The translations under genes were made by a program, and so were the position numbers. Below, in pieces: positions 50,107 to 59,093 of a stretch of DNA of 64,000 bases; the first letter of the stretch is position 1; each line of letters starts with the position of its first letter. The DNA lies in NCBI RefSeq assembly GCF_002798405.1, contig NZ_PGGV01000033.1:303680-367679 (forward strand). Reading direction: 5' to 3'. This DNA comes from Glycomyces xiaoerkulensis. Lineage in GTDB: Bacteria; Actinomycetota; Actinomycetes; Mycobacteriales; Micromonosporaceae. The notes beneath the pieces were generated by a model. It had not been told where the DNA came from and did no database searches. It saw only the letters and a program-made list of their open reading frames with translations.

Positions 50107-50988
50107 TCACCGCCACCGCTCGGCCAGGGCGGCGGCGAGCTCGTCCATCTGGTCGGCCATTTCGCGCCGGTGCTCCTGCTCGATCTCGGCGAGGCGGACG
50201 GTCAGAGGATCGGCCCGGTCGGCGGCCGGGAGGCGCCGCAGCCGGTTCCCGGCGATCAGCGACAGCCGGTACCGGCTCAGCAGGTGCTCCAGATTCGAGG
50301 CCGGGACGATGACCTCTCCGGCGGCGCGGCCGAACGCCGGGTGCACCGCCTCGGCCAGGTAGTGTGCCTCGCGTGCGGCCTCGCGGGTGCCGTCCCTGGC
50401 CTCGACCGGGTCGGCGGCGAGTCTCTGCTTCGAGTAGACGTCGAGCAGGTGGTACTTGGCACGGGTGAGGACGCCCATCAGCGACGAGGCCGGGCGGCGG
50501 CCGGCGGCGGTGAAGCGCGCCCGGGCGGCGAACAGCCGCACCTGCTCCAGCAGGACCGCCACCCACGCCTGGGTGCTGACCCGGTCGAGCTCGAAGTAGG
50601 CCTCGCGCCGCTCGAGATCGATGTCGGTGTGCCAGCGGGGGAACCGCTCCGCGGCCAGGCCGAGGCCGGCGAGGCGCTCGGTGAAGTGGTCCCGCAGCGC
50701 CTCCAGGTCCTCGGCGTGCTTCAGATCGGCCAGAAGGTGCTCGAGCCGCTCCCCGCCGCGGGGGACCTCGACGAACAGGTGCCGGTAGCCGCGGACGGCC
50801 GAGCGGATGCGGACGACCGCGGTGCTGGTGCGGCCGACCGAGCCGGACTCATGGCGCTGCAGTCGCCCGATGGCCCGGTCGAGCACGTCGACCTGGGCGT
50901 CGATGTAGGAGCGGACGACGATCCCGGCGGGCGTGGCGGGCGTGAGCGGCCCGGTGCGGGGCTCGCCGGCCGGCACGGCAGTGGACAT
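50107..50988 (-). CDS. CHAD domain protein
   Basis: 293 residues, helical with conserved basic/His residues (ARDGTREAAREAHYLAEAVH; RHESGSVGRTSTAVVRIRSAVRGYRHLF). CHAD domains bind inorganic polyphosphate. Strong GGGGGGAGGAG before the ATG. No polyphosphate kinase or CYTH gene is adjacent. Confidence 0.82.
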   Translation of the reverse strand: MSTAVPAGEPRTGPLTPATPAGIVVRSYIDAQVDVLDRAIGRLQRHESGSVGRTSTAVVRIRSAVRGYRHLFVEVPRGGERLEHLLADLKHAEDLEALRDHFTERLAGLGLAAERFPRWHTDIDLERREAYFELDRVSTQAWVAVLLEQVRLFAARARFTAAGRRPASSLMGVLTRAKYHLLDVYSKQRLAADPVEARDGTREAAREAHYLAEAVHPAFGRAAGEVIVPASNLEHLLSRYRLSLIAGNRLRRLPAADRADPLTVRLAEIEQEHRREMADQMDELAAALAERWR

Positions 50989-51073
50989 GACTCCTCCCCC
51001 CGAAGTCGGCCTGCGATCAGTATCGCAGCACCGCCCCGGGGGGAGGAGCCGAAGTGGCTATATCACGCAGCCG

Positions 51074-52237
51074 TCAGGCGCTGCAGCCGATCCCCGACAG
51101 CTCGGTGAGCGAACCGCTCACGTTGAAGCCGAAGTCGACCGACTGGCCCGCGGCGATCTCGGAGTTCCAGCCGACCGGGGACGCCGAGAACGAATCACCC
51201 TGCGAGGTGATGTCGGCGTTCCAGGAGTTGGTGATGGACACGTCCGAGCTCGGGAAGGCCCAGTCGGCGGCCCAGCCGCTGAGCTGGCTGCTGCCGTTGT
51301 TGGTGACGGTGATCGTCACCGTCGCTCCCGAACCCCAGCTGTTGACCGACGCGCTGGCGGCGCAGTCCGAGTCGCCCGGGTCGGTCGGCTCGGGGTCGGT
51401 CGGCTCCGGGTCCGTGGGCTCCGGGTCCGTGGGCTCGGGGTCGGTGGGCTCCGGGTCCGGGTCGGTCACGCCGCCGTCGTTGCCGGGCAGGTCCGCGCCG
51501 GGACGGACACCGCTCACCTCGCCGTTGCCGCCGTCGAACTCCATGTCCGAGCACGAGTAGAAGTTCTCGTTGCTGTCCGAGCGCACCCAGTGGGTGAAGA
51601 TGATGTGGTAACCCGACTTCTGCGGCAGGGTCACGTTGGCGTAGTAGTAGTTGCCGTCGGCGCCCGGGCCGCCGTTCGTCGGCGGGTCCTGGATCGTCTC
51701 GAACAGCTCCAGGTCGTCCCAGCCGATGGGCTGGTTCGGGTCCCACCCGTCCGTGGTGATGTACAGGTCGAACCGGCCGGGGTGCTCGGCCCAGTTGTTG
51801 TGCCTCCATTCGTAGGTGGCTCCGCCGGTCACGTGGGTGCGCGGCCAGTCGAGCTGCTGGTTGAAGGCGCTGAAGTCGTACGGGCCGTTGCCGCCGCCGT
51901 CGCAGATGCGGCCGTCGGGGATGTAGCCCTCGGTGCGGCCGGCCCCGTTGGAGTCGAGGTTGCCGAACCAGTTGTAGAACGCCCCCGAGCCGCTCGTGTT
52001 GAGCGCGGTCTGGCAGGCGGAGTTGTACGGGTCGAGGCCGCCGGACTCGGTCAGCGCGTCGAAGTAGCAGAAGTACTGGCGCGATCCGGGGAAGGTGTTG
52101 GCTCCGTGTGCTTCGGCCTTCGACTGCGTGAACAGCGCCGAAAGGGCGACCGCCAGCGCCGACGCCAGGAAGAGCGCCATGACGGCGATGAGCCTGCGGT
52201 GCTTGCCGCGCAGGCCCACTGCTGTAGCTGTGGACAT
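51074..52237 (-). CDS. Secreted AA10 lytic polysaccharide monooxygenase with CBM2
   Basis: 387 residues. A signal peptide ends AEA so that the mature protein starts at His44 (HGANTFPGS); His44 and His152 (WAEHPGRFD) form the copper histidine brace. AA10 domain about 44-250, a DPEPT-repeat linker (five units, about 260-285), then a C-terminal cellulose-binding CBM2 (about 290-387). It oxidatively cleaves crystalline cellulose or chitin outside the cell. AGGAG lies five bases before ATG. A CebR-like box lies 19-32 bases upstream. Confidence 0.93.
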   Translation of the reverse strand: MSTATAVGLRGKHRRLIAVMALFLASALAVALSALFTQSKAEAHGANTFPGSRQYFCYFDALTESGGLDPYNSACQTALNTSGSGAFYNWFGNLDSNGAGRTEGYIPDGRICDGGGNGPYDFSAFNQQLDWPRTHVTGGATYEWRHNNWAEHPGRFDLYITTDGWDPNQPIGWDDLELFETIQDPPTNGGPGADGNYYYANVTLPQKSGYHIIFTHWVRSDSNENFYSCSDMEFDGGNGEVSGVRPGADLPGNDGGVTDPDPEPTDPEPTDPEPTDPEPTDPEPTDPGDSDCAASASVNSWGSGATVTITVTNNGSSQLSGWAADWAFPSSDVSITNSWNADITSQGDSFSASPVGWNSEIAAGQSVDFGFNVSGSLTELSGIGCSA

Positions 52238-52255
52238 AAAAGACTCCTATAGTCA

Positions 52256-52269
52256 GTGGAGCGCTCCCA
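52256..52269. promoter_or_regulatory. CebR-like operator upstream of the monooxygenase
   Basis: GTGGAGCGCTCCCA matches the streptomycete CebR box TGGGAGCGCTCCCA at 12 of 14 positions. CebR represses cellulase genes until cellobiose or cellotriose appears. This suits a cellulose-active product; it overlaps the promoter. Confidence 0.7.
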
Positions 52270-52415
52270 ACCTTGGTTCTGACGAACCCGCGCCTAACTG
52301 CTGTTTGCTCACGTATGTGGGTGAGGCGACCGCGTGAAGCGTATCGCTATATTGGAGTCTATCGATGTACTGGGTGTGGTTGCAAACGCCACGCGAGGTC
52401 ATCTCGGATCAGGGC

Positions 52416-52430
52416 TAGACTATGGCCATG
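52416..52430 (+). promoter_or_regulatory. Leaderless -10 of the peroxiredoxin gene
   Basis: TAGACT (52416-52421) ends six bases before ATG 52428. The in-frame ATG at 52422 directly abuts the hexamer and so cannot be transcribed from it; this decides the start. Confidence 0.6.
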
Positions 52431-52889
52431 GAAACCGGAGAAACCGTACCCGACTTCACGCTCCCCGACGAAACCGGCGAGCGGCGCACCCTCTCCGAAC
52501 TGCTGGCCGGCGGCCCGGTCGTGCTGTTCTTCTTCCCCAAGGCCATGAGCAAGGGCTGCACCGCCGAAGCCTGCCACTTCCGCGACCTGGCGGCCGATCT
52601 GTCCGAGGTCGGGGCCTCCCCGGTCGGCATCTCCTTCGACGCGGTCGACAAGCAGTCCGAGTTCGTCTCCGCCCACTCGCTCGGCTATCCGCTGCTGGCC
52701 GACCCCGACGGCGAGGCCGCCAAGCTCTTCGGCGTCAAGCGCGGGTTCGGCATCAAGATCGCCAAGCGCCAGACCTTCGTCATCGACACCGACCGCACCG
52801 TCATCGGCCGGGTCAGGAGCGAGACCGACATGAACCTGCACGCCGACCGGGCCCTGGAGCTCCTCCGCGAGCACCGCAAGCGGAGCTGA
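52428..52889 (+). CDS. Peroxiredoxin (BCP/AhpE-like)
   Basis: 153 residues, thioredoxin fold with peroxidatic Cys in SKGCTAEACHFRD and a second Cys five residues on, the usual BCP spacing for an internal disulfide. It reduces hydrogen peroxide or organic peroxides in the cytoplasm. Leaderless start as argued for the promoter. Convergent with the SDR gene. Confidence 0.9.
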   Translation: METGETVPDFTLPDETGERRTLSELLAGGPVVLFFFPKAMSKGCTAEACHFRDLAADLSEVGASPVGISFDAVDKQSEFVSAHSLGYPLLADPDGEAAKLFGVKRGFGIKIAKRQTFVIDTDRTVIGRVRSETDMNLHADRALELLREHRKRS

Positions 52890-52896
52890 AGCCGGC

Positions 52897-53751
52897 CTAC
52901 AGGACGGCGGCCCGAACCGCGTCGAGCAGCGAGGTCGTCGGCCGGTGGATCAGGTCGGTCAGATCGGACGAGTCCGAGTCCAGGTCGCCGCGCGCGATCC
53001 CCTCATCGAAATTGGACAGCGCCTCGGCCGTCTCCAGCGCCGCCCCCGATTCCAGCAGCGCCTGCCGGTAGGCGTCGGGGTCCATGTTCTGGTAGACCAC
53101 GTCGGTCCCGGCGACCTTCCCGACCGCCGCCGCGAGCTGATCGTAGGTGAACGGCTCGTCCCCGCACAGCTCGAAGACCCGGTCGGCGCCGTGATCCTCG
53201 GTGAGCAGTACCGCGGCGGCCTCGGCGTAGTCGTTGCGGGTGGCCCCCGCGACCCGGCCCTTCCCGGCCGCCCCGTACAGCGTCCCCGACTCGATGACGT
53301 GGCCCAGGGACTCGGTGTAGTTCTCCATGTACCAGCCGTTGCGCAGGATCAGGTGCGGCAGGCCCGATTCGGCGATGTGGTGCTCGGTGCCGATGTGCTC
53401 GGGCGCGAGCGCGATCTGCGAAGTGTCGGCATGCAGCATGCTCGTGTACAGCAGCAGTCCGACCTCGGCGTAGGAGGCCGCGTCGATCACGTTCCGGTGC
53501 TGGGTCAGGCGCTTGCCGACCTCGGAGCCGGAGACCAGCAGGAGCTTCTCGACGTCGGCGAGGGCCGGTTGCAGCGTGTTCGGCCGGTCGTAGTCGAAGT
53601 GCCGGACGAGGACGCCGCGCGAGGCCAGGTCGCCGGCCCGGTCGGGGTCGCGGGCCAGGGCGATGATCTGGTCCGGCGGCACCTGGCGTTCCAGCAGGTG
53701 CTCGACGACGAGCCGGCCCAGGTGGCCGGTGACTCCGGTGACAGCGATCAT
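52897..53751 (-). CDS. NmrA/QorB-like NAD(P)-binding SDR protein
   Basis: 284 residues. N-terminal nucleotide motif VTGVTGHLGRLVVEHL; central RNGWYMENYTESL resembles quinone oxidoreductase type 2 (QorB) and NmrA-like atypical SDRs that lack the Tyr-XXX-Lys motif. Likely a redox sensor or quinone reductase. GGGGAG lies before the ATG. Confidence 0.85.
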   Translation of the reverse strand: MIAVTGVTGHLGRLVVEHLLERQVPPDQIIALARDPDRAGDLASRGVLVRHFDYDRPNTLQPALADVEKLLLVSGSEVGKRLTQHRNVIDAASYAEVGLLLYTSMLHADTSQIALAPEHIGTEHHIAESGLPHLILRNGWYMENYTESLGHVIESGTLYGAAGKGRVAGATRNDYAEAAAVLLTEDHGADRVFELCGDEPFTYDQLAAAVGKVAGTDVVYQNMDPDAYRQALLESGAALETAEALSNFDEGIARGDLDSDSSDLTDLIHRPTTSLLDAVRAAVL

Positions 53752-53824
53752 GTCTGACTCCCCTCAAGCGTGCCCATCGCCCATGACAGCACAGTCGGGG
53801 ACCCGTCGCAGGGCATGCGGGAAG

Positions 53825-54415
53825 TCAGTCGACGATTTCGGCCGCGAGCTCGCGAAATGCCTTCCCGCGGTGGGAGATCGCGTTCTTCTCCTCGGGGGGC
53901 AGCTCGGCGCTGGTGACCTCGTGGCCCTCGGGGATGAACAGCGGGTCGTATCCGAACCCGTTGGAGCCGCGCTCGGTCCGGCCGACCCGGCCGCGCATCC
54001 GGCCGTGGACGACCTGTTCGCGGCCGTCGGGCCAGGCGACGGCCGCAGCGCAAACGAACTTCGCGCCGCGCAGCCGGTCGGGCACGTCCGCGAGCTGCTC
54101 GAGCAGGAGCGCGTTGTTGGCGGCGTCGTCCTTGGCGCGTCCGGCCCAGCGCGCCGACAGCACCCCGGGCATGCCGTTCAGCGCCTCGACCGCCAGCCCG
54201 GAGTCGTCGGCGACGGTCGGCAGGCCGGTGTGCTTCACGCCGTCGCGCGCCTTGAGCAGCGCGTTGCCGGCGAAGGTCAGTTCGGTCTCGGCCGTCTCGG
54301 GGTAGGGCTCGACCGCGTCGAGGCCGACCAGTTCGAAGCCGGGGGCGGCCTCTGCGAGGATCTGCCGCAGCTCGTCGATCTTGCCCGCGTTGCGGGTGGC
54401 CAGCAGGATCCGCAT
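53825..54415 (-). CDS. rdgB: XTP/dITP diphosphatase (non-canonical purine NTP pyrophosphatase)
   Basis: 196 residues, Ham1/RdgB family. LATRNAGKIDEL at the N-terminus, ADDSGLAVEALNGMPGV, GSNGFGYDPLF and SHRGKAF are the signature blocks. It hydrolyses dITP and XTP to keep them out of DNA. Two bases separate it from rph, a common gene pair. Confidence 0.95.
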   Translation of the reverse strand: MRILLATRNAGKIDELRQILAEAAPGFELVGLDAVEPYPETAETELTFAGNALLKARDGVKHTGLPTVADDSGLAVEALNGMPGVLSARWAGRAKDDAANNALLLEQLADVPDRLRGAKFVCAAAVAWPDGREQVVHGRMRGRVGRTERGSNGFGYDPLFIPEGHEVTSAELPPEEKNAISHRGKAFRELAAEIVD

Positions 54416-54417
54416 CG

Positions 54418-55143
<726 letters not shown>

Positions 55144-55251
55144 CTCCACCAGCGTACGTGACCGAACAGTCGTGTGACACACTGGTTGCGGCCTTGGTAA
55201 GGCCGACCCGGCCCTGGTCGCGGGCGGGTTTCCGGTCGGCCGCCTGGCCTC

Positions 55252-55336
55252 GCACGAGTGGCGGAATTGGCAGACGCGCAGGATTTAGGTTCCTGTGCCT
55301 CCGGGCGTGGGGGTTCGAGTCCCCCCTCGTGCACCA
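55252..55336 (+). tRNA. tRNA-Leu (TAG)
   Basis: 85 nt type II tRNA: acceptor GCACGAG/CTCGTGC, anticodon stem CAGGA/TCCTG with loop TTTAGGT (anticodon TAG), long variable arm, T-stem GGGGG/CCCCC; CCA is encoded (55334-55336). An integrase remnant points into its 3' end, as at phage or plasmid integration sites. Confidence 0.95.
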
Positions 55337-55634
55337 AAGAGATCATATTCGAACTCAGCCGGATGTATGGAACATCCGGTCGGTTCTTTTTTGTCCGATA
55401 TTCACACGTGAACATGCGCGCCAGCGACTTCGGATTGCCGTCCTGGCCCGCATTGGCAAGCGGCGCAGCTTCGCGTACCACCTGACCTTGTGGAGCGTCT
55501 GGCTCGGTGTTCATGCGGCCCTTCGCCAAGTCGTCCAACAGCTCTGGGTCGAGGAGCGTGGCGAACGGCTCGGTCATCTCGAACCGCCCCACGGTGCCGT
55601 CCTCGTTGATGCAAAGCTTCTTGAACAGTCCTTT
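55337..55634 (-). pseudogene. C-terminal remnant of a serine integrase at tRNA-Leu
   Basis: A minus-strand frame, opened by a stop at 55635-55637, reads KGLFKKLCINEDGT...MTEPFATLLDPELLDDLAKG. This resembles the extreme C-terminus of large actinobacterial serine recombinases or integrases (F-x-K-L-x-I-x-E-D then hydrophobic Pro-Phe). The catalytic and zinc domains are absent. The frame runs on through the tRNA gene, where translation is not meaningful. No phage genes are nearby. Call is by pattern only. Confidence 0.5.
55359..55392 (+). terminator. Intrinsic terminator after tRNA-Leu
   Basis: CCGGATGT (55359-55366), loop ATGGA, ACATCCGG (55372-55379), then TCGGTTCTTTTTT. Ends the tRNA transcript. 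Confidence 0.85.
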
Positions 55635-55714
55635 CTACCTAATCAGTTGCTCGCAAAAGTTGTACCGGTTGACGTCCAACAAGAAGTCTGGAAGCTGCGG
55701 GTACACAGGGACCA

Positions 55715-56263
55715 CTAAGTTCCAGACTGAATCGCTAAGCCGGAGCTTTCCAAAGCTTCCTCCAGTGCGGCCTTCCACGGAAAGCCCGCCAGCTTCTCTC
55801 CACCCGTACGAGGTTCATGCGGCTCAACGTCAATCACTGTCACACCCTCGTCCCTCAACCACTCCACCGCACGCCAGTAAGGTGCCCGCCCTGCCAACGC
55901 CGAATTCACGAACGGCACCACCACCGTCGGGACGCCCAGCCCGATGAGCTCCGAGGCGATATCCAGCGCGTAGGTGTCGGCAATCCCGGCAGCGAGTTTG
56001 CAGATGGTGTTGGCCGTCGCGGGGGCTATCACCAGTGCATCAGCCGGAGGTCGCCCACGTCGCGGCGTTCCTGGTCGGCGGTGCTCCGAGATCACCGGGT
56101 TGCCCGACGCGTCTTCGAGCTTCGCGACATCCACGAACCCCCGCCCTGCAGGCGTCGTGATGGCATGGCAGTCCCAGCCCTCTTCCTGCGCAGCGGTAAT
56201 GAACTCCGTGGCGTACGGGGCGGGGCCAGCTCCACAACTAATGAGGTAGACGACCTTGCTCAT
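55715..56263 (-). CDS. Flavoprotein (CoaC/EpiD-like HFCD family)
   Basis: 182 residues. Flavin-binding Rossmann-like fold of homo-oligomeric flavin-containing Cys decarboxylases: LISCGAGPAPYATEFI at the start, DALVIAPATANTICKLAAGIAD (PATANT is the FMN/substrate segment), and VVPFVNSALAGRAPYW in place of the PAMN motif. Substrate unknown. It overlaps the stop of the upstream Xre-TPR gene (ATGA), so the two are coupled; this regulator-flavoprotein pair recurs in actinomycete accessory regions to my recollection. Confidence 0.75.
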   Translation of the reverse strand: MSKVVYLISCGAGPAPYATEFITAAQEEGWDCHAITTPAGRGFVDVAKLEDASGNPVISEHRRPGTPRRGRPPADALVIAPATANTICKLAAGIADTYALDIASELIGLGVPTVVVPFVNSALAGRAPYWRAVEWLRDEGVTVIDVEPHEPRTGGEKLAGFPWKAALEEALESSGLAIQSGT

Positions 56264-57648
56264 ACCGCCGCCAGCTTCTTCGCAAATGTGGCAGCGTGTG
56301 AACGTATCGAGGGCGGCGCCGCACTCTGGATCGTATTGAGCAATTCAGAGACGTTCTTCCGCACCCGTACCTCCTGGGGTGCGGCGATTTCGGCGAAGTA
56401 CAAGGTGTTCAGGGCTCGTTCGTATCGACCCCACTGCGCGAACGCACTCGCCACGTCGATGGCGAGACTCACCTGCCGCTCAACCAAGCTGATCGCCCCG
56501 ATCTCAATCCCGCGAGCCAACTCGATCGCCCGCCCAGCATCGCCCAGGACGAGCGCGATGTGGATTCGATGCAGCCCCACATTCACGGCATTGAACCCCG
56601 TACCACGCAGGTTGTCCGCATCCTGGAGCTGGATACTGGCCTCATCAGCAGCATCGAGCAGCTCGTCTGCCTTGGTGCGCTTGCCGGCGTCCGCGGCGGC
56701 CACGGCTCCTCGAAGCAGCAGCGCACCCTGAACAGACAGGTTCGTTGGAGTACGAGACTCAGAGCCGAGCAGTTGAGCTCGACTCGATGCGAAGTCAGCG
56801 GCGAAGTCCGGGTAGCCGGTGCGCAGTAGGACGTGCGTTACCGCCCTGGCGCTCGACGCCATCGCGACTGGATCACCCAGCATGTTGGCTGAGGACATGG
56901 AGCGGTCGGCGGCGAGCGTCGCCAAGGTCTGCTCCGAGTGTTTGAGCATCACACCGGAGGCGACTTGATAGGCATCAGCGGTCAAGGCGGTCACGCGCTC
57001 GCGGTCGTCGAACTCGCTTTCGGCGACATTCAGCTGTTGCAGTAGCCCGGAAAGCCGCTTCAGAACCTCGCGGTACTGGCACGCCTGGTACTCACGTTTG
57101 GCGGCCACCACGCCGCTCGCCAGCTCATCAAGGCTTGGCGCGTCTCCGGAGTAGCGAGGCGCGGTATCGAGTACGACCGCAATGAGGTCGCTCAACCCAG
57201 GTATTCGGGCGGTCTCGGTCGCAAGCAGCGCGGCCCAGGTGCCAGCGTTGGAGAGGAACTCTCTACGGTTCACTTCGGGCTCCTCGGAAGCGGGATCGTC
57301 AGCTCGCCCCAGCATGCGCCGCAGTCCCTCATGTTTGCCAAGGACCAAGGCCGTGTCGAGCCGGTTGTCCGATTGCTCGGTCGCCTTGTCCCTTTGCCCC
57401 TCGACCAATGGCATCGCCCGCATGAAGAAACCGCCGGTGTTCAGCGCTTCGTCGAGTTTGGCGGCGATATCGGTCTTGAGCGACCGGGCGCCAAGCTCCA
57501 GCTTGCTGATGAGCGACGCTGAGGCGTTCGCCCGCTCGGCAAGGTCGGGCTGATTCAGCCCGGCAGACGTGCGCCGATGACGCAACTCCGCGCCGAGCCA
57601 ATGATCAACGCTCCTGCCCGGCTCCAAGTCCTTGAGCGGCTTGGGCAT
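56260..57648 (-). CDS. Xre-family HTH regulator with TPR-like repeats
   Basis: 462 residues. HTH about 17-75 (GAELRHRRTSAGLNQPDLAE; ASASLISKLELGARSL) and a long helical TPR-like remainder (about 130-450). It resembles Streptomyces regulators whose repeat domain senses a small ligand or peptide. ATG 57648 follows GGGAGG by seven bases. It is divergent from two small genes and precedes a coupled flavoprotein gene. Three CTTGTCC-type repeats upstream may be its sites. Confidence 0.78.
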   Translation of the reverse strand: MPKPLKDLEPGRSVDHWLGAELRHRRTSAGLNQPDLAERANASASLISKLELGARSLKTDIAAKLDEALNTGGFFMRAMPLVEGQRDKATEQSDNRLDTALVLGKHEGLRRMLGRADDPASEEPEVNRREFLSNAGTWAALLATETARIPGLSDLIAVVLDTAPRYSGDAPSLDELASGVVAAKREYQACQYREVLKRLSGLLQQLNVAESEFDDRERVTALTADAYQVASGVMLKHSEQTLATLAADRSMSSANMLGDPVAMASSARAVTHVLLRTGYPDFAADFASSRAQLLGSESRTPTNLSVQGALLLRGAVAAADAGKRTKADELLDAADEASIQLQDADNLRGTGFNAVNVGLHRIHIALVLGDAGRAIELARGIEIGAISLVERQVSLAIDVASAFAQWGRYERALNTLYFAEIAAPQEVRVRKNVSELLNTIQSAAPPSIRSHAATFAKKLAAV

Positions 57649-57672
57649 TCCGCCTCCCGAGTCGGCCGAAAA

Positions 57673-57729
57673 GGACAAGATGCATGGTACGGGCTTGTCC
57701 GATTCAAATCCTTGATTACCGTCTTGTCC
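57673..57729. repeat. CTTGTCC operator-like repeats
   Basis: GGACAAG at 57673-57679 and CTTGTCC at 57694-57700 and 57723-57729: one inverted and one direct pair, 21 and 29 bases apart, in the divergent region between the Xre-TPR gene and the small genes. Likely regulator half-sites. Confidence 0.5.
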
Positions 57730-57928
57730 CGATCCACACTACAGACATGGCCGCCGGTCTTGGAACCCGACTGACGTGGGAAAACGGGACCGATCCCGGC
57801 CATGTCTCGCCGTCTCTGGACGGCGAGGCGAAGGCGGGCGTCTCTTGCTGATCCGCCGGTGCCACTGACCGGCATGGGGCGCCGGGAAGCTCCCAGCACC
57901 GGCGAGACGTACGCCGTCAACAACAAAA

Positions 57929-57973
57929 GCGGGCCGCCACCCGAGGTGTGAGAAGCGAGGAGTGGCGGCCCGC
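57929..57973 (+). promoter_or_regulatory. Stable hairpin in the 5' region of the small-gene operon
   Basis: GCGGGCCGCCAC (57929-57940) pairs perfectly with GTGGCGGCCCGC (57962-57973) over a 21-base loop, 29 bases before ATG 58003. May act as a leader structure or terminator. The rest of 57730-57928 shows no ORF with a ribosome site. Confidence 0.45.
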
Positions 57974-58002
57974 CCCTACCGACACCAGAAGGCGAGCAAC
58001 TG

Positions 58003-58326
58003 ATGCCAGACACCAGCCTACGAGTCGAGATATCCGCCGAGGCGGACCAACCCCAGACGCCTGAAGTCCTTGGCGAGTGGATCACCGAAGGCGGCTCTAC
58101 GCTGTCGCTGGTCGGAAAGCTGGGCGGCCAGTACACCTCGATCTGGATGCAGCGCGACGGCAGCGAACCGTGCAAAATCGGCCGAGCCGAACATGCCGGA
58201 GGCGTCCTCCGCGCGGTCAGTTGGGACGAGCCGTGGCGCGAGCAGACCGACGCCTGGAAGGAGATCCAGCGCCACAAGGTCTCGGCCATTCTGGCCGAGC
58301 GGTATGCCGAGCAGGCAGCACCATGA
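58003..58326 (+). CDS. Small protein of unknown function
   Basis: 107 residues, no known domain. Acidic, mixed; a central VGKLGGQYTSIWMQRDGSEPCKIG region suggests a beta-rich fold. GAAGGCGAG precedes the ATG. First of two coupled small genes divergent from the Xre-TPR regulator. Confidence 0.65.
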   Translation: MPDTSLRVEISAEADQPQTPEVLGEWITEGGSTLSLVGKLGGQYTSIWMQRDGSEPCKIGRAEHAGGVLRAVSWDEPWREQTDAWKEIQRHKVSAILAERYAEQAAP

Positions 58327-58616
58327 CTATGACCGTGGCAAGTGTCGAGGTCGAAGTCAGCGCAAGCGCTCAGCGCACACTCGCTTTCGCCGTTGAGTTC
58401 GACGAGGCAATGGCCGTGGTGCGGTACCGCCCCAGCTTCGTGGTGAGCGAGACGGACGTGGTGCTGACGATCCAGCATGAGCGGGGCCATCTGTGCCAGG
58501 TGACCTGGAGTGAGCACTGGCGACGGTATCTGGTCGCCACTATCCGAACCAAACTTGTGGGCCAAGTGCTCGAGCTACTCAAGGCGCATCACCGCCGGTC
58601 CATCCCCGACCGCTGA
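58323..58616 (+). CDS. Small protein of unknown function
   Basis: 97 residues, unknown. Beta-strand-rich first half (VASVEVEVSASAQRTLAFAVEF), basic C-terminus (LLKAHHRRSIPDR). The ATG overlaps the upstream stop by four bases, so translation is coupled. Confidence 0.6.
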   Translation: MTMTVASVEVEVSASAQRTLAFAVEFDEAMAVVRYRPSFVVSETDVVLTIQHERGHLCQVTWSEHWRRYLVATIRTKLVGQVLELLKAHHRRSIPDR

Positions 58617-58742
58617 CCTGCCACAGAGCAGCGCCGCGATGCTTTTCTCGGTGCTGCTGTCCTCGTGGCCGGAGTTCTGGCGCTGCGGTGGGGCAGCCCT
58701 CCGGACCGGAGTAGGCCCGCTACGTCTCACGAGCTGGCGGGC

Positions 58743-58775
58743 ATGCCCGGCCGCAATCCCGATGCGGCCGGGCAT
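58743..58775 (+). terminator. 13-bp hairpin after the small-gene operon
   Basis: ATGCCCGGCCGCA (58743-58755) pairs with TGCGGCCGGGCAT (58763-58775) over a 7-base loop. Confidence 0.6.
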
Positions 58776-58811
58776 CTCTCAGCCTTCACCCACCCGCAAA
58801 CCAGGAAACGT

Positions 58812-58994
58812 ATGAATCTTCTCGAACTCCTCAAGCGTGCAGCAGCGCAGACCGTGCAAGATTTCCGTGGCTCTGGCGGTCTGCTCGCTATGGATGACCT
58901 GTGGTGGGTAGCCCTGGCGCTGGCCGGCCCGGAGGTGTATTGGGCGATCCACTCGTTGATCTACCCGTGGCGACGGTGCTTGCCGGTGCCGTGA
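58812..58994 (+). CDS. Very small hydrophobic protein
   Basis: 60 residues; amphipathic start (NLLELLKRAAAQ) and a hydrophobic, Trp-rich middle (DDLWWVALALAGPEVYWAIHSLIY) that could be one membrane helix. AGGAAA lies six bases before ATG. No family recognised; it could be a small membrane peptide or toxin-like product. Confidence 0.45.
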   Translation: MNLLELLKRAAAQTVQDFRGSGGLLAMDDLWWVALALAGPEVYWAIHSLIYPWRRCLPVP

Positions 58995-59093
58995 GGGGTC
59001 GGGACGGCATGCGCGGGTGGTGAGGAAGGTCGTTCGACGCCTGAATATCTAAATCACTTTCCGAAGGCCACGGTCATACTCGTCACAAAATAG

